Counted from the stretch's first letter, positions 23,441 through 36,365 are shown. The stretch: 64,000 nucleotides of DNA from Jacaranda mimosifolia (GCA_018894105.1 CM032125.1:34829032-34893031), one strand, 5' to 3'. Made by a program: numbers and translations. The notes: generated by a model not told the origin, from the sequence alone.

Positions 23441-24829
23441 GGGAATAAAAAGGGAAGGAAAACTAAGAAGAAAGAAAAGCAAAGCAATTAAGAGTGTGTG
23501 TGTGTGTGTATAAATATAAAATCGGAAGTTAACCTGAAGGATTAGATTTGCTTAATCAATTGAACCAATAATTTAAATATTTATTCATGGGTGAAATCTT
23601 GAAAGTAATCAATTTCTGCAAGCATTTCCCCTTTTTCTTTTTAAAGTTTTAAGTTGTTTGACATTGTGCATGTAAGTACTAATTTATATCTTAAAAAAGA
23701 AACCAATTAATTATCCTCGATGGGCTAAGGTCTCATCAGTCATTCAAAACGTCTTCATAACCAGCCATAAAACATCTAATAATTTAGTAAAAATGAGACA
23801 TGTAAGTACGAGAGATTATAATACTTTGTAAATTAAAGTTATGACCTTAGAATTCAGTGATTTTCTTAATAGCTTTTGTATAATTGACCCAAAGTTAGGC
23901 GCAAAGTATTTTATTGATAAAATACATTACACCCGAAGTATTATAATATAAAACTTTTGCATGCAATGTATTTTATCAATTTGTACTCGTGCACAATCGA
24001 GTGGGCCTTTAGTCCAGTGACATAAGTTTTATGCATAGAGTGGACTAATTAAGAAAATAGAGCTATTAATTTATTTATCAACAATTGCTCACTTACATAC
24101 TCTGAGTAAATATATTAATTGAACTTCATTACTATTATTGCATTTTAAACTTCCTTTCCATAAATTAGATTTTTTTAAAAAAAAAAAAAATTGCTGTCAA
24201 GTGATACCCAATTTATAGAAAGCTAGGCAAAATTAATCGATATATACCACACATCAATAAAATCTTTGAAATCCGATTCTCAAAAACCATATATGTTTAG
24301 TGAGTCTAAATATTTATAGAAGCAATAATGTGATGAAAAATCTAGTTCCATGAATACAAACAGTGATTAAATGATAATTTCACAGCCCATTCTACGTCAG
24401 TATCAAAATTTCAAAAGTGAAATTTGAATGATTTTTGTTCAATATTTCGTACTTTAATCTTACTTGGTCCAAGGGAGAAAGTAGGTCGATGAGATGAAGG
24501 ACAAAGGAAAGACGTATGGGCATCCTCTTTGAATATAAGAGAGAAAGTAGGTAGATAAGATGAAGAACAAAAGGAAAGTGGTATGGGCATCGTCTTTGAA
24601 TATTAGAAAAAGAAGAAGAAAACAATCAATATTCCTTTTCATTAAAATAATTTTAATTATTTATTTTTTCTTTTTTTTACTGTCTAAGATTTTATAAACT
24701 AGTAATTTGGCACACTTGATGCATATGCTAAAATTTTATATTATATATTTACTTTTTATATTTTATTATAATATTTAATATCTAAAAGTTATTTATTTAA
24801 ATTTTATGATAAATAAAAAGAGAAAAAGC

Positions 24830-24890
<61 letters not shown>

Positions 24891-25980
24891 TGGAGTGAAA
24901 AATATTTGTAGTATGAGGATTAAGAAGTAATAATAAAGACATTTTAGTAATACCACCAAAAAACGTACCAAACATGGGAATATGAACTTCTAATATAGTG
25001 CATCATCTATACATATCCTAACAAAACGAAAACTTGAAACAAAATATTATAAGTGTTTCGCCAAAACTTGAAACAAAAATACAAGGAATGGTAAAATAGT
25101 AATTTTACAATATTCGGTGTGAAAAATAATTAACCAGCATCATATTTGCTTGTCAATCTTGTCATCATGGCCAAACCAAGCATCTTTGAATTAAAAAATC
25201 ATTTTGTTTCGCCGTTAATTTATAGAAGTGTTTGAGACTTTCATGTACTAAATTCAAAATTTTATTTTAATAAAATTTGCAGCATTTATACCAAAAGGCT
25301 AAAACGCATCTTGATTTGTTCACAAGATTATTATCTCTAATTTTGCAGAAATATCTTGTTTATTTAACATATAGTGAAAGGCAATTACCTAGGGGGGAAA
25401 GCGGTTTAAGTCCTCTATTCCAATTTATATTTTATCTTCTATTTTATTTTATAAATATATGATATGTGTACTAAATACTTTTTTATAAAAATAATTACTT
25501 TAAAATAAGATACACTTGACATATATACATCACATTTGAATAGAAGATGAAATAATGAATAGAATAGAAGATCCAAAAATGGGGAGAAAGAGGTGACATT
25601 TTGAAAAATTGAAAGCTAATTCGCAATATCACTTATATTATAACATAAATAATATTAGGATGATATAATTTTTAAAAAGAATCAAATAGGCAAGTAATTG
25701 AGATGCTGGCTTAATTTTAATTTTTCAACCACAGTAATATATTAAAAATAATCATGACAACTCAATTTTACCACATAGCAAAAAGTAATTTTAATTATAA
25801 GATCCAAATGTATAACAACTTCCACAGCCAAGTAAGTTTATTTACTGTATTTCTAGTATTAATAAAAATTAATAGTAGACCATAATTGTAATTGTAGATT
25901 ATAATTTATTTACTGTATTTCTAGGAGTATGCAGCAGAATAAAAATTAAAACCACATTATAATTGTAGATTAGTTATATA
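23441..25980. other. RLP-cluster spacer, no gene seen
   Basis: Spacer shared with other parts of the cluster (for example 24300-24500 with 6850-7050, and 25080-25340 with 7740-7990). Near 24480-24610 a unit with 'gatgaag.acaaa.ggaaag' and 'tatgggcatc.tctttgaat' occurs twice. A (AAT)n run lies at 24830-24890. Confidence 0.5.
24830..24890. repeat. (AAT)n microsatellite
   Basis: About 20 uninterrupted AAT units. Confidence 0.95.
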
Positions 25981-26165
25981 CCCCACTATGGAGTTCTTCA
26001 TATATATTATAAGATACAAAACAATTATATATGAACACCACCCAACAAGAAATGCAATTTCTTGTGGGATTTTCTAAGGAACAACTAAGGAGCTTCGTAC
26101 ACTAAAAAGAAATAACAAAATATTCAAAACGCAAAAAATAACACACCCATTTGTTTGAGATAAAG
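25981..26165 (-). other. Detached RLP 3'-untranslated region
   Basis: Read on the minus strand this matches the downstream exon region of other RLPs ('cttgtgggattttctaagg' and 'caacaagaaatgcaa' on plus). It is separated from the pseudogene at 26957 by about 800 bases of upstream-type spacer and unrelated DNA. A plus-strand counterpart lies at 36130-36360. Confidence 0.5.
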
Positions 26166-26956
26166 TGAATTTCATAGTATTCTAACTTTGTCAAATAATT
26201 TTGTTCAATTTTCTATCCTTCAAACTTTTCACTTGGTCCAACAGAAGGTAGATAGATGGAATAAAGAATGAACCGAAGACATACTTGAAATTTTAATCCT
26301 TTTTTATAATAATTTTGTGATGATAAATTGTCAGACTTGACCTTGGACAATAAAATTATTAGTAAATTTGCATGTGATTGCCAAAATTTGACCCTCTAAT
26401 AAAGTGTTTTCCACTAAACTATTTTCGTGACCCTTTATCGTCTGTACAACTTTTAAAAAGTAATAAAACCCTACAATATACTTCTCAATAATATTAGATA
26501 TCTGATCATCTGCCTCAGCATTTCATATACGGAGAAAATAATGCATGTATATAATACATATATTATATAACATTATTTTATATATGTATGTATATATATA
26601 TATATATAAATATTTTACAATCACAAATTTCTTACAATTAAACCCTTTTAGTATAGATATATTATTATTAAGTCCTTATGTAAATTAAAACTATGACAGT
26701 ACAGTCTAAGGGTGTTTTTGTCTGCTAAAATTAGTCAAAAATTGTCAAACTTAAGATTATTAAGGCAAAGGGTAATTTTGAAATTTCACATGCAAATTTT
26801 AACGGTCAATTCAAAAAACCGTAACAGCATGTAATAGCTGGGTTAATTTGTTGGACGGAGAAAAACGGTAGGGTCTTTTTTGTAATATTAAAAAAAGTGA
26901 GAATTTTTTTGTAATTATATCAAACTTCAGGGATAGTAACCATAATTCACCCTTAT
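26166..26956. other. Rearranged spacer joining a lost RLP 3' end
   Basis: The first half (to about 26520) is upstream-type RLP spacer in the position where the gene's C-terminal third should be. The second half (about 26630-26950) is unrelated and abuts the LRR coding remnant. The 12-base phrase 'ccttatgtaaat' occurs at 26674-26685 and again at 26951-26962, a possible target duplication of a 265-bp insertion. No matching inverted termini were seen. Confidence 0.35.
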
Positions 26957-28884
26957 GTAAATGCAGCAAAGAGAGGGCACTTAGCAAACCGAATGAGCGA
27001 GGTATCTTCCAGAAAAGTTATTGTCTGCTAAATTAAAATATTGCAAACTCTTAAGTGAGTAAAACACTCAGGAATTCGATCAAAGAACAGATTATCTGAG
27101 AGGTCTATCAACCCGCAGTCTCTAGTGTGGCACAAAAAATTGATTGAACCTGATAGTTTGTTTCTCGATAGATCCAACATCTTTTCAAATGTGAGAAATA
27201 TCAGGGAAAAAGAAATATCAAAGATCAAAGATGGTATAGAATGAAAAGTTAGGAAAGAAACCATACGTTTGGTTGTTCAACGCATTAAGATATACAAGTT
27301 GAGGAGCCACACCACCAAACCAACTAGGAATGTTGTCTGAAATTTCAGCACTGGATTTATCAATATCATAGAGACGGTTCTGTGTTCTAAGCTACAAGGG
27401 GAAATGTGGTCGTAATCTGCAATACCTCAGCCTCAAACTTAGTAGTTGGAAAGGAGGAATCCTATGAGGGCTACATTTCATTATGAGAAGTGAGTTTGAA
27501 GATAAGTCCTATTCCTTTAGTCGAGATAGGTTGGACATGAAGGCCTCTGTGATTGTGCCTTCCAAGTGGTTTGAACCAATCGTAGAATTTCCAGCTTGGA
27601 TAGGCTTCCAATGCTTTCAGTTAACGTTCCATCAAATTTTTTTTGTTCTAGATTTAGTACTTCCAATGATGAAGAAAGTGATAGGTCAGGTGCTGAACCT
27701 GTAAGTTGGTTTGAGGACAAATCTAGTTCAAGAAGATGGGGTAGTTTGAGGTAGACTTCTGGGATGGACCCACGCAGTTGATTTTCCCGGAGTTTTAATT
27801 ACTTCAGGGATGAAAACCTCGACATATTGGAGAACCATCCACTGACACCATTATATGACAAATCAAGATTCTATGGTTTTTCTTCAGTTGGCCCAGACAA
27901 ATTCATCAGTAGCTCAACAAACTCTCCAGTCAAATTATTTTCATATTCACAAAAATATTTAGGAATCCCTCCTTTAAGCCCAGTTAGGGCAGGATCAAGA
28001 TGCTCAAGGGATATCATGCTTGAAAATATCAGGAATGGAACCAGCTGGCATAATAATACCAGCCATATAAATGGAGGTGAGACCAATACTGCTGAAATTT
28101 GAGAACCAGCGGATTAATGCCAAAGGTGATACTATTTTTGAATTCCATGTGAGATCAAGGACGGAAAGAGGAGCGGAAGGATTGATTGAGGGCAGCAAGG
28201 AGGGACATGTGGTTGCTCACCAAATCTCAAGTGCAATTCTTTGATGGAAGTTAGTTTGCTTATCGCTAGTAACAAATTTGTTGCTTTTGAGAGGTTTGTA
28301 TAACTAAGATCAAGGTATTGAAGTGAATGAAGATGAGTGATCCAATCAAGGCTTTTGCTAGAACAAGAATTACCACCAAGTTCAAGATGCAACAACTTGG
28401 ATAGGTTCCCTGGATAACGCAGAATTGGTCCACCAATACAAGCATTCCCAAGGTTAAGATACCGTGATTCGCTAAGTGAACCAAAAAACTCAAGAATTAG
28501 GGCAAAATCAAAATAATTGAAAATGAGGTCTGGGTATTATGAGTAGTGTAGTTGAAGCAATGAGTTGCTCATAATACCTTTTAGAGGAGAACCATAATAT
28601 TCTAGTTTGTTGTAAAGATCCAATTGTGTGACATGATTGGTTTGATTATGGCACTGCATTCCCTTTCTTTCGCAGCATTCCCTTTTATTTGCTACGTTAC
28701 TCCAAAAAGAGAGTCAACCAAGTGTATCAATGAGATTGTCTTTGAACTTGAGCAAAACTTATCTCTTCCTTTTCAAGCAGCTAATTCTAAAGTCACTCTC
28801 TACTTCTAGAGAATGTCCAAGGCTGGATCTCAAGCTTACGAGTGGCAAAAGTAGTAAAAGAGGTAGAAGTTGAAAGAACTTCAC
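26957..28884 (-). pseudogene. LRR receptor-like protein, pseudogene without start or C-terminus
   Basis: At the homologous start (28884) the ATG is GTG, followed by a recognisable signal peptide region. The 'GRL' Arg codon of the LRRNT cap is TGA (28714-28716), as in the pseudogenes at 8101 and 61759. LRR pieces follow in several frames: 28493-28266, 28395-28132, 28198-28004, 28086-27871, 27720-27517 and 27264-27028. Homology stops near 26957 at the LRR with 'LHLR'. The island, membrane helix and tail are missing. The pieces are closest by eye to the intact gene at 52380 (shared 'SINPSAPLSVLDLTWN'-like block). It cannot make a receptor. Confidence 0.9.
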
Positions 28885-28995
28885 TTGAATAATATTTTTG
28901 AAATTATTTAATTTTTTAACTGAATGGGATGATCAAGTAGACAAAGATATATGTTGAGTTATATTTAGGAATGATCTTTTCATGTTCTTGCCATC

Positions 28996-29230
28996 AATTA
29001 TATAAGCACTAATATCTCTTTAGTGGCAACATGCATGGAAGGCTTGTATAGTAATTATGTTGACCCAAAGATATAATACGAAACAATGATGAAAAAGCAT
29101 AAAAGAAAAGGGACAAAGGAAGACTTGCATAGTAATTAAGGTGTCAACAAAAGAGAGCATAATGATAAACAATGATGAGGAAGCAGGCGAAAATAAAAAT
29201 AAAAATGGAGAAGGACAAGGAACCAATTAC
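28996..29230 (-). promoter_or_regulatory. RLP upstream region with TATA box and two repeat units
   Basis: The minus-strand 'gcttatataattgatgg' lies at about 28993-29008. Two purine-rich units start near 29040 and 29125 ('gcttgtatagtaatta', 'acttgcatagtaatta'). The arrangement matches the region above 55367. Confidence 0.45.
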
Positions 29231-29408
29231 AGTGAAGAGGAAGTTTCATTCAATGTGTTTTCGCAATTTCAATTAGGTTTATAACACCGACCAAAATTTT
29301 TGCCTACAGCAAAATGGAATTGGAAGATTTGATGAAAGATTCGATTAACTTATTCAACTGAACTGAGAATTGAAATGGTACCCCTCAATATTTCTAGTTC
29401 GTCTTACC

Positions 29409-30107
29409 TAGGGCTGTTAATGGATCGAATTTTAGTCCAAATCCAATCTGAATTCGATCTGAATTTTAGAATTTTTATTCGATTAAAATATTAGATGGAT
29501 CAAATCCGATTATAAATATTCAAAATCTAAAATAAGTTAATCGGATATGGAATTAACAATCCGATCCGAATCCCAACTATCATATTTTTTATTAAATTAA
29601 TACTCTTATATATAATGTTACTAAATATTTTAGAATAATATATATATATATATATATATTATATTGACCTAATATCTATATTAACATCTATATTATACTA
29701 TTAATACTGAGTTTTTTAACCTAAAAAATAAGAGGATATTGATAAAATATCAAATATAGCATATAATAGTTTATCCATACATTAATATAATGTGAAAAAA
29801 GAGTTTAATATCCAAATATTTAATTTTTTGACTAATATATAATAAAAAGTTGTTAAAAATTCAAATATGACATATACTTACTCTATAAATACAATATTTT
29901 TATAATTTAAAAGGAAAAAAAAAAAGAAAAAAAATGAAATCAGATCGAAATTTTTTATCGGGTTTCAAATATCCATCGAATTCGGATATGATATTGATTA
30001 ACAAATATCCTATCGGATTTCGGATCGGATTTGGATATAAAATTTGTTAATCGAATTCGAATTCAAATATGGCATATTCAATCCAAATCCGACCCGTTGA
30101 CAGCCCA
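29409..30107. mobile_element. hAT-type MITE with inverted termini
   Basis: The left end reads 'tagggctgttaatgg'. The right end, reverse complemented, reads 'tgggctgtcaacggg'. The interior is rich in 'atccgat' and 'tcggat' repeats in both orientations, and there is no coding frame. The flanks 'gtcttacc' (29401-29408) and 'atctcacc' (30108-30115) match at 6 of 8 bases, consistent with an aged 8-bp hAT target duplication. Length is 699 bases. Termini of the 'GGGCTGT' type are common in plant hAT MITEs. Confidence 0.6.
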
Positions 30108-30221
30108 ATCTCACCGTTTTATATATGAATATAAATAATAAATTATATGATGTGGATTGATTAGCATAATACAATAAATTCACAATACATTCTCTTTAAA
30201 TATTAGAAAAAAATCAAAAAC

Positions 30222-30261
<40 letters not shown>
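30222..30261. repeat. (ATT)n microsatellite
   Basis: About 13 ATT units. Confidence 0.9.
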
Positions 30262-30638
30262 AATACCATAATAATATTCATTTTTAATAAAAATATATTA
30301 TTTTTACCTTTTCATGTTATTTACATATTTAATGACTTAATTCCTCATCTGTAATATATTAAATATGCCAAATAGAACGTTTGATTCCTATAATTGAGTA
30401 TGAACTCCTAGTAAAGTCCTTTCTTTATACATGTCTTGAGAGAGGCAAAGACTCTCTTAGATAGGATCTAAATAGAGTATCACACTGATATTTGCATGAA
30501 ATGTTTTAGGTGAGATACATTGCACCATTATAAATGTTTTAGCAGGACTTAAAATAAAATTACAGAAGAATGGTAAAATTATTAATTTTAAAATACGTGG
30601 TATGAAAAATAATTAAAATCCACCATCATATGTGGTGT
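30262..30638. other. RLP-cluster spacer copy
   Basis: Matches about 1000-1370 and, in part (30435-30638), 32969-33165. No gene seen. Confidence 0.5.
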
Positions 30639-31190
30639 CAAGGAAGGATCTAGTGGGGGCCAAGGAGGGGCCATTGTCCCCCCAGGTTTAGTACAATATG
30701 TATATATATTTTAGTACAATTACTTTAAAGAATATATTAAAAAGAAGATGATGAAGTAACTAATTTTAATTTTTATTCATTAGTTTTTTTAAAAAAAAAT
30801 AAATTTTATTATGGGCCTTAAATTAAAAATTAATTTTATAGATTTATTGAGTTGAATTAAATTTATTTTTAATTAAAGATAAAAATTGAAATCAATTAAT
30901 GAAATATCTATATATTTTATTTTTTAAAATTCAAATCAAATTTTTAGGTCCACATTTACGATCAAGTAATCTAGTAAGACTATTAAGTATGCTAGTTAAG
31001 GCATTTCTATTTTATTTGTTTGAGAAAACATTACGGGAGTTTAGCCCATTAAATTTTAAGGGAAATGCAAAATAATTAAAATCTCTCATTTTGACTTTAA
31101 TAAGATTAAGATTAGAATAAATGTGAGTCAATATTTTTCTTTGTGTTTCAAAAGTTACAAATGGAAGAACTTTGTTTATTATGAATAGGG
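30639..31190. other. Probable transposon end and AT-rich DNA
   Basis: The spacer match with 33165 breaks exactly after 'gtggtgtca' at 30638. The new sequence starts with 'aaggatctagtgggggcc' and 'ggggccattgtcccccc', wording typical of hAT MITE ends in plants. The far end was not identified. No gene seen. Confidence 0.35.
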
Positions 31191-31304
31191 ATAATGTCAT
31201 AAATGGTCCATAAAGTTTAGTTTAGAATTACTTTAGTTCTCAAACTTTAAAACTTTCTTTTTTAGTCCCTAACATTTGGATTTAGTTTCAATCTAGTCCC
31301 TAAG

Positions 31305-31663
31305 TCAATTTTCGGCAACATTTTAAGGGCAAAATTGTTAATTTAGTTTTATATTTCACTTTAGTCCCTATATAAGGTTTTATGTTCCACTTTATTCCTT
31401 ATATAAGATTTTATGTTCCATTTTAGTCCCTATCTTATTTTTTTTCTTTTTTTTTTTATAAATATATGTGCATGTTTGCGTGTATATATAATTGATACTA
31501 ATATATAATTATTAACATTAGATACTATATTATTGATATATTAATATCATTTGTAATACTATTATAATTAATAATATTAATTGTATGATTAGTGATATAT
31601 TAACAATAATAAAGATTATATTATAATAATTTTAATTATATTCATAATATATAGTATTAATCA

Positions 31664-31741
<78 letters not shown>

Positions 31742-32245
31742 GATATAACTACTACTGATAATAATACACGATACTAATAAATATTAAATTAATTTTATTA
31801 TTATTAATATAATTAATCATAAGAATAATAAGATTAATATTATCAATGATAATAATAATGTTATTATGATAATGTAATTCTATAATATTATTAGTATTAT
31901 TATTGATATAAGGCAGCCCAACGACACTACTCAACCAAGACAGTGATGTGATGTCTAGTGGCCCAATTCTAATATTATTAATTATAATAGTATCACAAAC
32001 AATATTAATATACAATAATATATTATTTAATGTTAATAATAATATTAGTATCAATTATATATATACACATGCACATATATTTATAAAAAGAAAAAAAGAA
32101 AAAAAAAGTAATATAGGGGCTAAATTGGAACATAAAATTTTATACAGGGACTAAAGTGAAATATAAAACTTTATATAGGGACTAAAGTAAAACATAAAAG
32201 TATAAATTGACAATTTTGCCCTTAAAAAATTGTCGAAAAATTGAT
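31305..32245. mobile_element. Fold-back element with arms of about 300 bp
   Basis: The left arm (about 31312-31600) and the reverse complement of the right arm (about 31960-32240) align over most of their length. Shared landmarks include 'ttaagggcaaaattgt', 'actttagtccctatata', 'ttttatgttcca' and 'aaatatatgtgcatg'. The loop holds an (ATT)n run at 31663-31741. There is no coding capacity. The long arms suggest a Mutator-like MITE or fold-back transposon, but no target duplication was resolved. Confidence 0.6.
31663..31741. repeat. (ATT)n microsatellite, long
   Basis: About 26 ATT units at the centre of the fold-back element. Confidence 0.95.
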
Positions 32246-32400
32246 AAACACGAGAATTAATGATTTCAATGTATATTTACAGTGGGGTGAGTGTATAACA
32301 CATTTACCAAAAACCCAAAGTCACCTAAAACCTAGCTGGATCCAAAATAATAACATTTATTATTCGACAATATTTCATTTAATTCACCGAAGTCTAACCC

Positions 32401-32968
32401 CAAGTCTCAAGTGCAATTCTTTTATGGAAGTTAGTTTGCTTATTGCTAGTAACGAATTGGTTGCTTTCGAGATGTTTGTTATAGCTAAGATCAAGGTAGT
32501 CATGTGAATGAAGGTGAGTGATGCAATCAAGGCTTTTGCTATAACAAGAATTGCCATCAAGATCAAGAAGTAATAATTTGGATAGGTTTCCTAAATAAAG
32601 TAGAATTGATCCACCGAAATAAGCATTCCCAAGTGTAAGATACCTTAATTCTCTATGTGAACCAAATAACTCAAGAATTGGACCAGAATCAAAATAATTG
32701 AAGGTGAGGTGCAGGTATTGTAAGTGGTGTGGTTCAAGCAATGAGTTGCTGATAATATCTTTTAAAGGAGAACCACAATATTTTAGTTTGTTGTGAAGAT
32801 CCAATCATAAGACATGATTGGTTTGATTATGGCCACCGTATCACTTGCCATTTGCAGCAGTCCCTTTTATTTGCTGCTTTACTCCAAGAAGAGAGTCGAC
32901 CATGTGTATCAACAAAATTGCCTTTGAACTTGAGAAGAGCTTGTCTCTCTCTTTTCAAGTATCTAATG
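32401..32968 (-). pseudogene. RLP N-terminal fragment
   Basis: On the minus strand, from near '[15 protein letters not shown]' through the LRRNT cap and the first LRRs to the 'SIKELHLR'-type LRR. One open piece of 136 codons lies at 32804-32394. The cap region above it is interrupted by a stop before 'DLHNKL'. The signal peptide is cut off at 32968, where spacer resumes. The first LRRNT Cys is Tyr, as in the pseudogene at 3189. It is a dead fragment. Confidence 0.8.
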
Positions 32969-33229
32969 GAGGAAAAGGCTTCGTTAAATAGGATCTAAAT
33001 CGGGCATTACATTGATGTTTGCATGAAATGTTGAAGGTTAGATACACTACACCATTATAAATATTTTATTAGGAATTAAAACAAAATTACAAAAGAATGG
33101 TAAAATTAGAAATTTTATAATACTTGACATGAAAAATAATTAAAATCCTCCATCATACGTGGTGTCATCATGGCCAAACCAAACATCTAAGAACTAAATC
33201 ATTAATTTTTTTCTTGATTAATTTATGGA

Positions 33230-33480
33230 AGAGTTGAGGCTGATCTTTTCATTTTCTGGCAGGTAATTATTTAAGCATTAGTTTCATTGTAATGGAGTAT
33301 ATGCATGCAAGAACTGTATAATAATTAAGGTGGGACAAAAAGGGACACGAGGAATGATGAGGAAGGAAAGAAACGGACAAGCAAACAAGAAAAACGAGGG
33401 AGCAAAAATAGAAAAAGGAAAAAATAAATATCAAGAGAAAGAAAACCTAGTGAAGTTTCAGCCAACGTGTTTTGGCAATT
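33230..33480 (-). promoter_or_regulatory. Orphan RLP promoter module (second copy)
   Basis: The upstream RLP module ('gatcttttcattttctggc', a TATA box weakened to 'attatttaagc' near 33266-33276, and purine-rich units) is fused directly to inter-gene spacer with no RLP start. It corresponds to the orphan module at 1500-1800. Confidence 0.4.
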
Positions 33481-33714
33481 CCAAATAAGGCTGTAATACT
33501 GCTTTCAGTTCTATATTTTAAGTTTCATTTTTCATTTCTCATTTCACTTTATGTATATATGTTAAATATATTAAATATTTTTTTATAAAAATAATTAATT
33601 ATAATTAAATATATCCAATTATATAATAAATTAGAATCCGAAACAAAACGTATATTCCTATTTCCCCAACCAAAATTTTGCATGCAACAAGTTTTGGGAA
33701 GGAAAGTGAATACA

Positions 33715-33890
33715 TATAGCGATGGGAGTCCAATCATGTGATATGATTGGTTTGATTACAGGATAATACTTCTTTTCACTTGTAGCAGTCTCTTTATTTA
33801 TTTTTTTCGTGACTCCAAGAAGAGAGTTGACCAAGTATGTCAACAAATTGGTATTTGATATTGAGATTGACACCCAAATCAGAAGTGTCA
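33715..33890 (-). pseudogene. RLP fragment: LRRNT cap only (second copy)
   Basis: Minus-strand remnant of the LRRNT cap ('VNSLLGVTK' replaces the in-frame 'GQLSSW' reading after a shift). Its flanks on both sides match those of the scrap at 2175-2330. Confidence 0.5.
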
Positions 33891-34363
33891 CCACTTTGGA
33901 TTGTCTATTTCATGTATTGTTCCAACTTGCTGTATTTATGCTACATATATATAATTTTTAATTAATTATATTAATAAGAAAATATTTGATACACGTGCTA
34001 TATATTCATGAAGTGAAATAAGGGATAGAATAGATTAGCTTTTATTTGTTTAAAATAAACACATTATTTTGACAACATAAAGTGAAATAATCTTTTAAAA
34101 TATGTTTTTCAAAAAACAAATTGAGACCAATTCTTAAATTATGACGTTGAAAAATATGTGGAACACATGTTATTTATTATTGTTTCAGTTATGCATTTGA
34201 AAATAACCGATTTCTGATTTTCCTTTGTCAAGTTATATTTTTCTTTTTTTCTTTATCAAGTACAAGAATGGGGGTATTTTAGAATTCAACTAAAACTTTG
34301 TTATATTTTTTAATAGGAAGTGTTAGAAGAAAGATCTTTAATTTCTCAAATATCCAACCCCCT

Positions 34364-34382
34364 CCCCCCCCCCCCCCCCCCC
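34364..34382. repeat. Poly-C tract
   Basis: A run of 19 C directly followed by about 14 A. Such runs are slippage-prone, and the length may be unreliable. Confidence 0.9.
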
Positions 34383-34777
34383 AAAAAAAAAAAAAAGTCG
34401 AATATCAAAAGTTAAAATTAGCATTTAGTTAAAGATGCTTGCTTCCGCCATCCTGACAGGATTGGCAACCAAACATGATTCTAGATGTAATTACTTTTCC
34501 GGTCAAGTATTCATAAAAATTACTATTTTGCGAATCTATTTTAATTCTGCTTCAAGTTTCAACAGAACATTTATAGTTTACTATTTCCTTCAATGTCACT
34601 GAACTCTTAATTTCTTCTTTTATAGTCAAAGTTTTCATCTAACGTGTGCCGTTGTAATAAGTTTATGTTTTATAGGATGAGATATCTAATATTATTGAGA
34701 AGTGTATTATACAATTTTATCATATTTTAAAAAGTTTTAGGGATGATAAAAAGTCACAGAAATAGTTTAGTGGAAAT

Positions 34778-35702
34778 AAGGGTGTCAACTGGAGTGGGTT
34801 GGGTGGGTCGGGTTGGATTGAGGTATGAGTATAACATAAAAATATAAAATCCAATCCGATCCAATTCGATGCTAAACCCAAAAGGTTTAACCCTAACTAA
34901 CTCATAAAGAATCGAGTCAGGCTCGAGTTGACCTGATTTTTAATCAGGTCACTCAGCAATCTGATAAACCAAACCCACATCAACCTAACCCAATCTAATC
35001 TATATATTTTATATTTATATATATATATATATAAATATAAATTTTAATATTATAATTGAGTAAAAGTTTGACCTACTAATAAAATCTGTAATTATACATA
35101 ATAATTAAGGTCCAAGAAAGTAAGAAACAAAATTACTTTAAAACTTATCATGTCCATAATTACTCCAAATATCAAAAAGTAATAAACCATTGTTCAATAA
35201 ATAATTTTGATGGCAACAATCAATACAAAATTAATTACTAAATAGTAAAAATTAAAGTTCAAAGACAAAAACATCAAATTAAAAGCCAAAGACAATTTTG
35301 AAGACAACCATCAAATCAAAAATCTTCTTTGCACCAATAACTAGTTCTTCCATTAATTTATAGCCCAAAACTCCATAAAGAATTTTCTTTTGATGTGTAT
35401 TGGAGATTTTAAAATTTTTAAAATTTTGGATATAGTTTTTTTCTTGGTTTAGATTATTGGATATAATTTTTTTTAAATTTAAATTATACTTTTAATTAGC
35501 CAATTATTTTTTGAGTTGGGTCAGGTACTCGTTTGTTGTTTTCAAGTTTAGTTGGTTAACTCAAAATCAACCCAATCTTATTCTTTTTTCTTAGGTCAGT
35601 TTCGGCGACCCAATTAAATCCAACAACATCAAATCCAAATATGATATTTTTTAGGTGAATCATGGTTGGGTTGTTGGGTTGGATTTGATTTTGACACCCT
35701 TA
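34778..35702. mobile_element. Probable hAT-type MITE
   Basis: The left end is 'aagggtgtcaactgg' and the right end, reverse complemented, is 'aagggtgtcaaaatc'. The interior carries many 'gggttgg', 'ccaacccaa' and similar repeats near both ends. It is about 925 bases with no coding frame. The flanks 'tagtggaa' and 'taattgaa' share 6 of 8 bases, a weak target duplication. The boundary is good to a few bases. Confidence 0.5.
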
Positions 35703-36125
35703 ATTGAAAAGAACTTTGTTAGAAAATTTTGGTGATCACATGCAAATTTACTAATAATTTTATTGTCTATATCAAGTATGACAACTTACATACATCACAA
35801 AATTATTATAGAAAAGACTAAAATTTCAACCATATCTTCTGTTCATTCTTTATTAATTTATCTACTTTCTCTTGGACCCAGTGAAGAGTTTAAAGCATAC
35901 ATAACTAATGAAAATTATTTGACAAAGTTGGAATACTACAAAATTCGCATTATGCATGTGAAACGGCCTACTAAGTCATGCTCATGTTTCGTAATATCAG
36001 AGAGCATTGTAGGTGTTTTTTATGACATTCTCAAAATAAATGAGTGTTTCTTTAATTTTCAATTATGCTATACTTTGTCTTCTAATAATACGCTCATCTA
36101 CGGTGCACTGCCTATATCCTTTGCC
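35703..36125 (+). other. Inverted RLP upstream spacer
   Basis: Read as reverse complement it matches the spacer at about 26170-26520. The 123-codon open frame here (35763-36134) is therefore spacer, not a gene. Confidence 0.5.
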
Positions 36126-36365
36126 TGTAGGTGATTTTGCTAGTAGCAACATTTGAAGTGATAGTTCATAAGTTTAGCATCTCAAATAAATGGGTGTGTT
36201 ATTTTTCAAATTTTGAATATCTTGTGATTTCTTTCTAGTGTAAGAAGCTCCTTAATTGCTCCTAGGAAAATCCCACAAGACATTGAATTTCTTGTTGGCT
36301 AGTGTTCATAATTGTTGTACATCTTATAATATGAAGAACTTCATACTATGAAGTATATAACTAAT
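36126..36365 (+). other. Orphan RLP 3'-untranslated exon
   Basis: A 'gcctgtag' acceptor is followed by 'gtgattttgctagtagcaac' and an AATAAA near 36184-36192, as in the terminal exon after the RLP at 50284. No RLP coding sequence precedes it: inverted spacer adjoins directly. Confidence 0.55.

Noticed and set aside
24690..24760. Possible minus-strand Helitron 3' end ('actagt' near 24700)
   Set aside because: The expected hairpin is weak and no 5' Helitron end was found on the far side.
26674..26962. Possible 265-bp insertion with 12-bp direct repeat
   Set aside because: No matching inverted termini, and the left flank does not continue the RLP coding sequence, so a simple transposon insertion is not shown.
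35763..36134. 123-codon plus-strand frame
   Set aside because: The DNA is inverted RLP spacer matching 26170-26520 in reverse, and the frame has no domain. Its end overlaps the orphan 3' exon.
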